Assembly (NCBI GenBank): GCA_022511065.1
Contig: JAFLSG010000002.1
Span: 34,989 to 98,988, forward strand
DNA: 64,000 nt
Source: Prevotella sp.
GTDB lineage: Bacteria > Bacteroidota > Bacteroidia > Bacteroidales > Bacteroidaceae
Direction: 5' to 3'
The first letter of the stretch is position 1, and the number at the start of each line of letters is the position of its first letter. The position numbers and the translations under genes were made by a program. Below the pieces are notes generated by a model. The model saw nothing but the letters and a program-made list of their open reading frames with translations, did no database searches and was not told the DNA's origin. Positions 18,929-26,290 of this stretch are shown here, piece after piece.

Positions 18929-20386
18929 ATGAAGCATATAATCAATTATTTAGGCGCGCTGCTTGCCGTGGTTCTCATCAGTGCCACTTTCACGGCGTGC
19001 TCTGACGATGACGACAATGGTTCGGCTAACGTCGGACTTGCCATCAAGGTGTTCTCTCCGACGAAGGTAGTCACCAACCAACCGATGACCATCAATGGTT
19101 CCGGTTTCACGGATGTTACTGAGATAGAGTTCCCCGGTGGCACGAAGGTGACCAACTTCGAGATTGTCAGTGACGATATGATCAGAGTCAATGCTCCGTC
19201 GGGGATTGCCTCAGAGGGTGGTAAGATTGTCGTGCGCACCGCTAACGATGAGGCGGAGTCTCGTCTGCCACTGACCGTTGGTCGCACCAAGGTAACAGGA
19301 TTCTCCTTGCAGCCTGGCGAGACAGCCAAGGGAGGCGACCTCATTACTGTGTTCGGCTCTGACTTGGAGTTCATCAATAGTGTAGAGTTGCTTGATGCTG
19401 AGGGCGCTCCGCTGTTGATAGACCACAAGGACTTCTATCGTAAAGGCACGAGCAACCTCATCTTCCGTGTCCCCGCAAAGGATATCTACGAGGGCACTTT
19501 CGTGGGAATGCTCCACACTTACGATGCACAGAATATCCCGATGCCAGAACTGGCTTACGAACCCGCTTCTGATGGGCACTTGGAGATCGTGAAGACCACC
19601 ATCTGGAAGAACGACGGTTCGCTTGGCGAGATCAGTTGGAGTGGTGATTATCGCTTCGCTCCCGAGAGCAATTCCACGGGCGAGGAGTGCTACACCGTTC
19701 CGCAGGATGTATGGGAGAAGATGAAGTCCGAGACATTCTATGTGACCGTCAAGGGTGCAAATCCTCAGATTCGCGTCACCTCTGGCTGGTGGAGCACCAC
19801 CTGGACTGGCGACGATATCTTCCCGGGCAATGAGTTGCTTACTGACAATGGCGACGGCACCTTCACGCTCGCTGTCACCCTCGCAGGTGATCCGCTGTTG
19901 GATGTATTAGACCAGCAGCATCTGCTCTTCACGGGTGGTGGCTACTCCGTTGAGGAAATCTATTTTGCCGAGGAAGTCTGGGTTGGCAATCAGGAAGAAG
20001 TGAAGACCACCGTTTGGCAGAATGACGGTTCGCTCGGCGAGATCAGTTGGAGCGGTGACTACCGCTTCGCTCCTGAGAGCAATTCCACGGGTGAGGAGTG
20101 CTACACCGTTCCGCAGGATGTATGGGAGAAGTTGAAGACCCAGACATTCTATGTAGTCGTGAAGGGCGCAAGTCCCCAGATTCGCGTCACCTCTGGCTGG
20201 TGGAGTACCACCTGGACGGGCGATGACATCTTCCCGGGCAATGAGTTGCTTGCCGACAATGGCGACGGCACCTTCACGCTCACCGTCAATCTCGGGGGCG
20301 ACCCGCTGTTGGATGTGCTTGATGCCCAGCATCTGCTCTTCACGGGTGGCGGATATTCCGTTGAGGAAATCTATTTCCTCGAATAA
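18929..20386 (+). CDS. Surface lipoprotein with TIG domains and a duplicated C-terminal domain
   Basis: 485 residues. A lipoprotein signal (Cys in FTACSDDDD) is followed by acidic residues like the Bacteroidetes lipoprotein export signal, placing it on the cell surface. Two IPT/TIG immunoglobulin-like domains follow (about 35-115 with TINGSGFTDVTEIEFPGG, and 116-215 with VFGSDLEFINSVEL). Residues about 221-485 are two near-identical copies of a 137-residue domain rich in Trp and Gly (ISWSGDYRFAPESNS, VTSGWWSTTWTGDD, LLFTGGGYSVEEIYF). It is the last gene of the susCD operon, the usual place of a SusE/F-like glycan-binding protein. The exposed Trp-rich motifs fit carbohydrate binding, but that is inference. 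I do not recognise the repeated domain. Confidence 0.88.
   Translation: MKHIINYLGALLAVVLISATFTACSDDDDNGSANVGLAIKVFSPTKVVTNQPMTINGSGFTDVTEIEFPGGTKVTNFEIVSDDMIRVNAPSGIASEGGKIVVRTANDEAESRLPLTVGRTKVTGFSLQPGETAKGGDLITVFGSDLEFINSVELLDAEGAPLLIDHKDFYRKGTSNLIFRVPAKDIYEGTFVGMLHTYDAQNIPMPELAYEPASDGHLEIVKTTIWKNDGSLGEISWSGDYRFAPESNSTGEECYTVPQDVWEKMKSETFYVTVKGANPQIRVTSGWWSTTWTGDDIFPGNELLTDNGDGTFTLAVTLAGDPLLDVLDQQHLLFTGGGYSVEEIYFAEEVWVGNQEEVKTTVWQNDGSLGEISWSGDYRFAPESNSTGEECYTVPQDVWEKLKTQTFYVVVKGASPQIRVTSGWWSTTWTGDDIFPGNELLADNGDGTFTLTVNLGGDPLLDVLDAQHLLFTGGGYSVEEIYFLE
19589..20386 (+). repeat. 411-bp tandem duplication inside the TIG lipoprotein gene
   Basis: The copy at 19589-19999 is repeated in frame at 20000-20386 with a period of 411 bases (137 codons). 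The copies differ mostly by silent third-base changes, so the duplication is recent or kept alike by gene conversion, and selection on the protein is likely. Confidence 0.9.
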
Positions 20387-20437
20387 AACCTTTTGAAGAG
20401 CCCATAGCCGTTTAAGGCTATTGAACACCATTAACTT

Positions 20438-20480
20438 TCCCCCATTTTATTCTTTACATTGAATAGAATGGGGGATTTTT
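20438..20480 (+). terminator. Terminator of the susCD operon
   Basis: A 15-bp stem (20438-20452 with 20461-20475) with one mismatch, an 8-base loop and a following run of five T. It lies 52 bases after the TIG lipoprotein stop. Confidence 0.88.
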
Positions 20481-20493
20481 GTATGCTGAATAA

Positions 20494-20850
20494 TGTAAAA
20501 GAAAAAACACCTCTCACCACACCGACGATCAGCGACGCATGGAACTGCTCAACGCCCCCTTCCGGCTTGAGAGCGACGAGGAGCAGCTTATCCGCACCCG
20601 TCTGAGACCGCCCTGCAAGGGTGACCCCGTGAAACTGATGAACGCGGCCACCATCTGCCAACTGCTCAACGGCGGTCACATCGGTCATCCGCTCTCCTCT
20701 CGCAAGGTGGCTGCGGCGATGCGCAAGCTCGGCTTCCCCGACTGTCACACGCGTCGGGGCACGTTCTTCCGTGTGTTCGAGATACCCTATGGCAGCATAC
20801 AATCCGCATTGGCGGCAGAGGTCTCCGAGGAGGAAAGTGTGACGGAGTGA
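20494..20850 (+). pseudogene. 3' fragment of a DUF3874-type mobile-element protein gene
   Basis: The frame is open from 20494 (after a stop) to 20850; the first ATG is at 20539 and gives 103 residues. The segment LESDEEQLIRTRLRPP... LMNAATICQLLNGG... LSSRKVAAAMRKLGFP... RGTFFRVFEIP reads like the C-terminal winged-helix (DUF3874) domain of the large P-loop/VirE-like proteins of Bacteroidetes mobile elements. The N-terminal ATPase part is missing: the operon terminator of the neighbouring susCD genes lies just upstream. So this is most likely a remnant. A small stand-alone domain starting at 20539 is possible. The family call is by memory of the pattern and moderately sure. Confidence 0.6.
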
Positions 20851-20946
20851 CGGAAGATATACGGACTTTTATATAATATGTATTAATCTCCTACTTTAAT
20901 ACACTTATATAAGAAAGTTGGTTTTCTTCCGTCACTCCGTCACACT
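20836..20946. repeat. 111-bp palindrome at the end of the DUF3874 fragment
   Basis: Arms 20836-20857 and 20925-20946 are perfect inverted repeats of 22 bp, built from tandem GTGACGGA-like words. The AT-rich centre is itself nearly palindromic (TTATATAATATGTATTAA against TTTAATACACTTATATAA). The left arm contains the last four codons and the stop of the DUF3874 fragment. It could act as a terminator, a cruciform or the boundary of a mobile element. Confidence 0.85.
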
Positions 20947-20981
20947 CAAGGAGAGAGGAGGCTGTATTCAGAATGAAAGGA

Positions 20982-21047
20982 GCCTCCAAACGGGTTGAAA
21001 ACAGCCTCCAAACGATGCGTTTGCAGCCTCCAAACGAAATGCTTGAT
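20982..21047 (+). repeat. Three 22-bp tandem units beginning GCCTCCAAACG
   Basis: GCCTCCAAACG occurs at 20982, 21004 and 21026, an exact 22-base period, each followed by 11 variable bases. A degenerate fourth unit may precede it near 20960. The same unit recurs at 52204-52250. It precedes the DUF4248-like gene. Confidence 0.8.
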
Positions 21048-21126
21048 TTTGCAGGGAGAATCCTCAATAGCAAGCAGTAAACCGATAATCATAACCGACA
21101 AACGAATAAACGAAAACAGAAAACGA

Positions 21127-21336
21127 ATGAAAGCAATGACAAGACAACAGCTCGCAGCCTGTGCAGGCGTAAGCACAAGGACGCTACGCCAATGGTTGCG
21201 CCCCTATCGGCAACAGCTTCGCGCGATGGGTATGCCCGACGGCAAACAAACACTTCCGCCCAATATCGTGGAGTGGATAGCCCGCCGCTTCTGCATTGAC
21301 ATTGATTCGCACACTTTGCGGACTGGGCAAGGTTGA
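21127..21336 (+). CDS. Small DUF4248-like helix-turn-helix protein
   Basis: 69 residues from the ATG at 21127 (MKAMTRQQLAACAG). The longer reading from 20995 would run through the 22-bp repeats and is rejected. The sequence RQQLAACAGVSTRTLRQWLRPYRQQLRAMG... TLPPNIVEWIARRFCID has the look of the short Bacteroidetes DUF4248 proteins: a helix-turn-helix with a conserved Trp and a terminal segment starting near a Pro. Such genes are common beside HU-like and mobile-element genes, as here beside the DUF3874 fragment. DNA binding is inferred from the helix-turn-helix pattern. A strong terminator follows. Confidence 0.6.
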   Translation: MKAMTRQQLAACAGVSTRTLRQWLRPYRQQLRAMGMPDGKQTLPPNIVEWIARRFCIDIDSHTLRTGQG

Positions 21337-21362
21337 AAAATGCCAATCCTATTGTGGTATTG

Positions 21363-21402
21363 ACAGAAAGAAGGGCACTAAAAATAGTGCCCTTCTTTCT
21401 GT
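21363..21402. terminator. Bidirectional terminator with 18-bp perfect stem
   Basis: 21363-21380 pairs perfectly with 21385-21402 around an AAAA loop. It separates the DUF4248-like gene from the converging gene at 21422-22030 and serves both. Confidence 0.92.
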
Positions 21403-21421
21403 ATGGTTGGTTTAATAATGA

Positions 21422-22030
21422 TTACAATTTCTCAAATTCTTTCTTGTGTATGCACAATAAGTTCTCGATGTCGATAGATTCCATATTAGGAAAAGCATCA
21501 TCGAAAACACTCTTTTTTACCCGGAAGGATATTCGAGAGGGCAAGAGGATTGCTTTTTTGTCGCGTAATACTTTGGCTCCGTCTTTAGCTCCGCATTGCA
21601 GATAGACATAGTCTTTAGGAGCTATTCCAATACAATGCCCAATACGCTTAGCGATGTCATAACGGAATAACTGACCGCTTGCAATCTGTTTTATTTCATC
21701 GTACAACTCTTCAAAGTTGTTATAGTGCTTCTTGAAGATTTTCTTTTCCACTAGTTGTTTGGCGACCTTTTCCCGAATAGATTTCTTTATACGCCACTGG
21801 TGTGGGTTGGGACATTTGGGTTTCACCAAATCATCAATAGGGAACTCATCCCCACAACATTTAACTGCACAGATTTTTCCACAGCATTTCCTCATAAGAG
21901 TATGCCCACAGACAAGACCTTTTACATCATTAACAGAGTATGTTTTAAGCTCTTGCTCTTGATATATCTGACCTCCTTTTTTATATCGCTCACGAATTTC
22001 TTCCAATGCGACTCTGATGTTTTCTTCCAT
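21422..22030 (-). CDS. Unrecognised 202-residue cysteine-rich protein
   Basis: No signal peptide or membrane segment, so cytoplasmic. Residues 1-30 are helical and charged. Residues 41-73 hold seven Cys and two His-containing turns (CGHTLMRKCCGKICAVKCCG then PKCPNPHQW), which looks like a zinc-binding knuckle. Residues 80-202 are a basic, probably helical domain with FRYDIAKRIGHCIGIAPKDY and YLQCGAKDGAKVL. I do not recognise the family. The gene is AT-rich compared with the core genes and its ATG at 22030 lies 5 bases outside the left arm of a 31-bp inverted repeat, so its leader is the repeat itself. Its promoter, if any, lies in or beyond that repeat. Confidence 0.7.
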   Translation of the reverse strand: MEENIRVALEEIRERYKKGGQIYQEQELKTYSVNDVKGLVCGHTLMRKCCGKICAVKCCGDEFPIDDLVKPKCPNPHQWRIKKSIREKVAKQLVEKKIFKKHYNNFEELYDEIKQIASGQLFRYDIAKRIGHCIGIAPKDYVYLQCGAKDGAKVLRDKKAILLPSRISFRVKKSVFDDAFPNMESIDIENLLCIHKKEFEKL

Positions 22031-22035
22031 TATTT

Positions 22036-22066
22036 CGATAAATTTAGTGAATTATATACCTGTTGG
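22036..22066. repeat. 31-bp inverted repeat, left arm
   Basis: Matches the reverse complement of 22998-23028 at 29 of 31 positions; the core GAATTATATACCTGTTGG is identical. It is the leader of the 202-residue gene (ATG at 22030, reading left). Confidence 0.9.
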
Positions 22067-22130
22067 TTGTAGCCCCTTATTATTTATAATACAGAAATTT
22101 GCAAGATGTTCAAATTCTTGCAGATTATTT

Positions 22131-22514
22131 TTATAACGTAAAGTGAGGGGGAGTTTTATAATGATAATAAAACCACGGATTATTTAAAATCTCTAATTGT
22201 TTATCATTTATCAAATTTCTCTGTCTAACAACTGCAAGTGGATTTGATGTGTCAAAATAGGAAATACCATCTATTTGCATCATACCACCACTTACGATGA
22301 ATGATAATATAACATTCATTTTGGGTATTATATTAATAGAATGATTGTTTATATAATCAGAAACCACCCATATTCTTGATGGATTTTGAGTATCATTTTT
22401 TCTATTAGTTGTATCATTTTTCTTAAAACCATCAAAGACATATGCCACTGACTCACCTGAGCAAAACTCTTTAATTCTATCCTCGACTTCTTGGGTAATA
22501 TACAATACGTCCAT
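22131..22514 (-). CDS. Unrecognised 127-residue protein
   Basis: No signal peptide. The sequence (MDVLYITQEVEDRIKEFC, then NPSRIWVVSDYINNH, and PLAVVRQRNLINDKQLEIL) looks like a small alpha/beta protein, with a C-terminal aromatic stretch NNPWFYYHYKTPP. I know no family for it. It is strongly AT-rich and lies inside the segment bounded by the 31-bp inverted repeats. TATCTTTG at 22540-22547 gives it a plausible promoter. A 7-bp inverted repeat (22100-22106 with 22116-22122) follows its stop. Coding status rests on length, a good start and a promoter. Confidence 0.55.
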   Translation of the reverse strand: MDVLYITQEVEDRIKEFCSGESVAYVFDGFKKNDTTNRKNDTQNPSRIWVVSDYINNHSINIIPKMNVILSFIVSGGMMQIDGISYFDTSNPLAVVRQRNLINDKQLEILNNPWFYYHYKTPPHFTL

Positions 22515-22539
22515 AATCTGATCGTTTTAAATTTGCGTA

Positions 22540-22547
22540 CAAAGATA
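22540..22547 (-). promoter_or_regulatory. -7 element before the 127-residue gene
   Basis: TATCTTTG on the minus strand, 26 bases upstream of the ATG at 22514. No clear TTTG is seen at the expected -33 position. Confidence 0.45.
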
Positions 22548-22597
22548 CATCTTTTTTTTAATAAAAATGACTATTTATATAAAAAATGTGTTTGCAT

Positions 22598-22819
22598 ATG
22601 AATAAAATAGATATGATTGTAAATGAGTCAATCAAAAAGGTGTTAAATGAGGCAGACATACTTCCAAACAATGGTATGGTTAGGAATCGATTTGTAAATC
22701 AGTGGAGAATGATATACAACCTGTTAGCCAATATTAAAGGATCAATGGATGCCACTAACCGAGACAATGGAGGGCGTATCACAAAGCAACACGTGGATAA
22801 TATATCAATATGTCATTAA
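22598..22819 (+). CDS. Small unrecognised protein (73 residues)
   Basis: Starts MNKIDMIVNESIKKVLNEAD at 22598; an ATG at 22586 would add four residues. The N-terminus resembles short Bacteroidetes proteins that begin with an amphipathic 'I..SI..VL.E' helix, often found on phage-like or plasmid elements, but no family can be named. It is AT-rich, divergent from the 127-residue gene, and inside the 31-bp inverted repeat pair. It may be genuine or a chance frame. Confidence 0.4.
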   Translation: MNKIDMIVNESIKKVLNEADILPNNGMVRNRFVNQWRMIYNLLANIKGSMDATNRDNGGRITKQHVDNISICH

Positions 22820-22997
22820 ATAATATTTTAGGAAAATAATGCATAAATAATAAAGTTATACGATTAACGAATCTGGCCTCCACAGGATTGTGAGAAAATC
22901 CGTGGAAAGTATCTTAATAAGATTAGCATAAAAAAATGAGCAACCAAATCAATGGTCGCTCATTTTTTGCATAAATATTCATTTTGGTTGTTTGCTG
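22820..22997. other. Gene-free AT-rich stretch inside the inverted repeats
   Basis: It holds an imperfect hairpin (TCCACAGGA near 22875 against TCCGTGGA near 22895) and a second weak one near 22938-22962 (GAGCAACC against GGTCGCTC) followed by T-rich sequence, possibly the terminator of the small plus-strand gene. Nothing else is seen. Confidence 0.5.
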
Positions 22998-23028
22998 CCA
23001 ACAGGTATATAATTCCCTAAGTTTATCG
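22998..23028. repeat. 31-bp inverted repeat, right arm
   Basis: Partner of 22036-22066 in opposite orientation. Reading rightward it is followed 4 bases later by an ATG (23033), as the left arm is by the ATG of the 202-residue gene, but that ATG leads only into sequence antisense to the next gene. It lies 13 bases from the stop of the gene at 23042-24805. Confidence 0.9.
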
Positions 23029-23041
23029 TAAAATGTTTATA

Positions 23042-24805
23042 TTAGTTTCCCCAATATCTCACACTGGACACTCTGCCATTCGTTACCCATACCGAATAAA
23101 GGAGAGCACTGTCAGAATAAGTTCTGCCAAAGTTTTTCCATCCCCATCCTCTGATACGATACAGTTTCGAATAGCCACTTTCTATCAATTCTGTTCTAAA
23201 GACAGCCAACAGCAATTCTTCTGGCATTCCTATGATGGGCTTACCTTCAAGGGCGGCATCCACATATTTCTTGCCATACTTATTACAAACCGCATTATAC
23301 TCTGCTGTCAATTCGGCTTCTTGGCGCTTCTTTTGCGCAGCAAGTTCCATTTCGCTTTTCCCGTTTTGATATTGAACTCTTGTTCCATCGGCTTTAATAA
23401 GTGTACCATAATGTATCTTTAGTTCACGGGATTGAAGATCCCTCATTGGGAAACCATTGATAGAACCGATGATACTACCGTCTTCCCCAAGGAGATCACC
23501 TGCAAATTTATCACCGTTTGGCCATGTCAATACTTTTGTAAGATTTCTATTTATTGTTTTAACGGTTAATATTCCGCCACTTCTGTGAATTGTGCCCGAC
23601 GCAATGTAGTAACTGCCATTCTTGTTCGTATTTATAAGATGAAGATTGTCACCGTTTGCATATTTTAGGTAAAGGCTGTCCTTGTCATAGGTTGCTTCAA
23701 CGATAGTGTCACTTTCAAGAGCACTATAAGGTACGCCATCAACGATTTGCTTATAGGAATAAAGCTCCCCATCACCACTAACAGTATATAATCTATCCCC
23801 AACTAAATAACCTCTTATTGAAAAAATATCATTTGGCAGCACCCTGCTTTTCAGGCCTGGGTCAAACCTTACATACTCTACTGGCTCTTTTTGATTAGGA
23901 AAATATAATAAGTCACCCGTTACTAAATCCAAAGATATATTTCTAAGTTTCTCATTCCTATACTCGAGGCGTGAATTTGATCTTCTTACAAGAGTAGCTC
24001 CATTGAACAATTCTGCCTTTGCCACCCCATCCTCTTTTTTTAGCACAAGCCCATTGTCCAATGTTATACGCCAATCGCCTATAGATTTACCATCTGATAT
24101 ATAACCACTTTGACTGCACATGAAAGTAGCAAAGTCTCCGTTATCATATCGCAATGTCGCTACACCTTCTAAATAGTAATCACATTTATAGCCATTGAAT
24201 TTTTTCGTATTAAGTAGAGTATATCCCTCTGCCTCTGGAGTTTTCAGCTTAATCTCTTCCTCTTCTTGGGGAATTGGGGTGTCTTTGATAATTTTTATTG
24301 GATCATATAATGTTGCGCTCTTACTTGCAGCCTGTGCATTCGTTGCAGAAGAGGACGATGCTTGAATTGCTCCCGGATTCTCTACGAAAAATTGTATATT
24401 TGTGAAGCAACACTCCGAGCTGCCGGGTAATTTGAGATATGCTGGTTTGGGAAGGGTATATACGCGCCAACCGTCTTCTGCTTCCTCCATATCAACAAAC
24501 TCCGTCTTTTTAGTACCTATGCTACCTCCCCAAGTCTTTACGCTGAGCTTCTTTGCGCTAATGTCACAGGCACCTTCACTATAGCTACCTCTCATATCAA
24601 ATACGAGTGTAATCTGGGTGAACAATCCCGATGTCTTTCCGCCGTTATTCTTCAACTTGATTTTGGTTATTGCCGCATCCGTTGGGAATCCCTGCTTATT
24701 TTCCACCCAACCTTGTGCCAAAGCAGGCATCACACACCATTGCAGTAGAACTGCAATCATCAAAACACCGAAATGTCTTGGAAAACTGAATAAATGTTTC
24801 ATCAT
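23042..24805 (-). CDS. Large exported protein with MORN-like repeats, function unknown
   Basis: 587 residues. A signal peptide covers about 1-31 (VMPALAQG). Residues 32-150 form a beta-rich domain (KIKLKNNGGKTSGLFTQITL and WGGSIGTKKTEFVD). A Ser/Ala/Gln linker lies near 152-170. From about 195 on, Gly/Asp/Asn-rich strands such as LRYDNGDFATFM, LKYANGDNLHLI and LTWPNGDKFAGDL resemble degenerate MORN repeats. The C-terminal 90 residues are helical then beta (RQEAELTAEYNAVCNKYGKKY). I cannot assign a function. It lies 53 bases downstream of the YARHG lipoprotein gene on the same strand and is probably cotranscribed. Its 3' end touches the right arm of the 31-bp inverted repeat. Confidence 0.72.
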   Translation of the reverse strand: MMKHLFSFPRHFGVLMIAVLLQWCVMPALAQGWVENKQGFPTDAAITKIKLKNNGGKTSGLFTQITLVFDMRGSYSEGACDISAKKLSVKTWGGSIGTKKTEFVDMEEAEDGWRVYTLPKPAYLKLPGSSECCFTNIQFFVENPGAIQASSSSATNAQAASKSATLYDPIKIIKDTPIPQEEEEIKLKTPEAEGYTLLNTKKFNGYKCDYYLEGVATLRYDNGDFATFMCSQSGYISDGKSIGDWRITLDNGLVLKKEDGVAKAELFNGATLVRRSNSRLEYRNEKLRNISLDLVTGDLLYFPNQKEPVEYVRFDPGLKSRVLPNDIFSIRGYLVGDRLYTVSGDGELYSYKQIVDGVPYSALESDTIVEATYDKDSLYLKYANGDNLHLINTNKNGSYYIASGTIHRSGGILTVKTINRNLTKVLTWPNGDKFAGDLLGEDGSIIGSINGFPMRDLQSRELKIHYGTLIKADGTRVQYQNGKSEMELAAQKKRQEAELTAEYNAVCNKYGKKYVDAALEGKPIIGMPEELLLAVFRTELIESGYSKLYRIRGWGWKNFGRTYSDSALLYSVWVTNGRVSSVRYWGN

Positions 24806-24858
24806 TGTTTTTATATTAAGAGTTAATAATGTAATATTTCCTTCTATTTGTTATTTCT

Positions 24859-25962
24859 TTATTCATGCTTCTTGATAAACTCAATATTGTATTTCTCTAT
24901 ATCAGACATATTCTTATATACCGCAGCAGCATCGCTGTTTGCGGGGGTGTACCATGAATATTTAGAGAAATAGTCTGTCAGGTCGTTTCTCTTAAACTTA
25001 TATCCATATTTTGCATAAATCATGTTTCGCATGATTTCCAAATCTTTTTTCGATACACCCTCCAAGTCTGCCTCTGTGAGTTTTTTGTCAGAAAGAGAGT
25101 TGTTGTAGCTTTGCTCCTCTTCCCCGGAGCTTGTCCATTCTTTGAATCCATTATATTCATTTCCAGAAAAGGAGCCATATCTGGAAAGCATCGCAGCCTG
25201 TGACATGTTCTTGAAATGGAACTGAACAACCCAGGTCAAATTGCGTTGAGAAGCATAATAATACAGTTCGTCTTTCCAAATGGTGAACACGTGGGTTTCG
25301 TCTGGTGCTAAATCAACACCCTTTTGAACCGAAGTTCCCTTGCGCTCCCCTGTGTCTGTTACGCCAAAAATGAACTCTACGGAATACTCATCGCCTTTGA
25401 CCATGCTTCTTCCGTTGTTTGTGACAGGTTGGTCAATCTGTACCGTAGAGTAATTGCGCCAACTATACATTCCGTCATGCGAGTGCAAATTGCCATTAGC
25501 AGACTCCGGGCAACATCTTCCAAGATACGTGATGTACTCGCTGTCATCGCGGAATAATTGTCCTTTTGTGATATCCGATAATTGGTTTACTGGTGTTCCA
25601 GTCTTTGCTGCCAGTTCATAAGAAGCAGAGTCAAGCTGCAGCACGTTATAGGAGTCGGTAATTGTTGCCGCTCCTTCCTCTGACAGTTTCACGACAAGTT
25701 TTCTTTTGGCATCTAAGTTTGCCACATATATGCCGTCGTTATCAGCTTCGACCTTAATATCTACCTCGGCAACTTCTTTAATCGGCAGTAAGTTTGTGTA
25801 AGTCCGGGCATCGGGGTACAACTCATACATTGTCACCTTGTCGTTGTTGGCGAGAGCCTGTAAGAACTCTTGGGCAGCATCAGCAACTTTACTTTTGTTT
25901 GCATCACACGAAACCAATGCCATGCAAATGCACAGACAATAAATTCTGCTAATTGTTTTCAT
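24859..25962 (-). CDS. Lipoprotein with C-terminal YARHG domain
   Basis: 367 residues from ATG 25962; a TTG two codons upstream is less likely. Lipoprotein signal with lipobox MALVSC. The N-terminal part about 20-110 looks like a small lipoprotein domain (AAQEFLQALANNDKVTMYELYP), the centre is beta-rich, and residues about 290-367 form a YARHG domain: TEADLEGVSKKDLEIMRNMIYAKYGYKF, then LTDYFSKYSWYTP. YARHG domains are extracellular modules thought to bind peptidoglycan or other surface material; exact ligands are not established. It is the first gene after a 300-base structured region (25963-26290) with a candidate promoter at 26280-26287. Confidence 0.8.
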   Translation of the reverse strand: MKTISRIYCLCICMALVSCDANKSKVADAAQEFLQALANNDKVTMYELYPDARTYTNLLPIKEVAEVDIKVEADNDGIYVANLDAKRKLVVKLSEEGAATITDSYNVLQLDSASYELAAKTGTPVNQLSDITKGQLFRDDSEYITYLGRCCPESANGNLHSHDGMYSWRNYSTVQIDQPVTNNGRSMVKGDEYSVEFIFGVTDTGERKGTSVQKGVDLAPDETHVFTIWKDELYYYASQRNLTWVVQFHFKNMSQAAMLSRYGSFSGNEYNGFKEWTSSGEEEQSYNNSLSDKKLTEADLEGVSKKDLEIMRNMIYAKYGYKFKRNDLTDYFSKYSWYTPANSDAAAVYKNMSDIEKYNIEFIKKHE

Positions 25963-26290
25963 AATCAAATCATGTTACATTAATAAGTTGGTTTTTAATT
26001 GTTCCTTCATTCTATTTTGTAAGGGACAAAGAGTGTGAGCCTTCTTGACATTCTCAGTCTGAAGGTCCTGGAATACCCGTACAAGTAAGAATGAAATCAG
26101 CTCACACCTGCAGGTATATATGTGAGCCGACTCCATTACGGAATGGGCTGTATATATGCTACTGCAGGAGGAACGGCTTTCAAACTTTTCACCCTTGTAC
26201 TTTGAATTTTCCAGGTTCTCAGACGGGTCAAAGCTGAACAGCTTTCCTCGATGTCGTGGTTTTTTATGAAACCACGGCACAAAGATAAAC
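25963..26290 (-). promoter_or_regulatory. Long structured leader of the YARHG lipoprotein gene
   Basis: No convincing gene lies here. On the minus strand TATCTTTG at 26280-26287 could start a leader of about 310 bases. It contains a hairpin 26255-26262/26269-26276, and a nested structure in which 26107-26113 pairs with 26162-26168 around a second stem (26133-26137 with 26142-26146). The word TGTGAGCC occurs at 26034 and 26121, its inverse at 26099-26106, and TGTGAGCT at 26314. An open frame across this region (25975-26313, minus) looks non-coding. Confidence 0.45.

Noticed and set aside
20982..21047. Possible CRISPR array or integron attC sites
   Set aside because: The period of 22 bases is too short for repeat plus spacer, and there is no integrase or cas gene.
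20995..21126. A 44-codon upstream extension of the DUF4248-like gene
   Set aside because: It translates the 22-bp repeats and gives no recognisable domain.
22036..23028. An insertion sequence with terminal inverted repeats
   Set aside because: Neither enclosed gene resembles a transposase and no target-site duplication is seen; kept only as an inverted-repeat finding.
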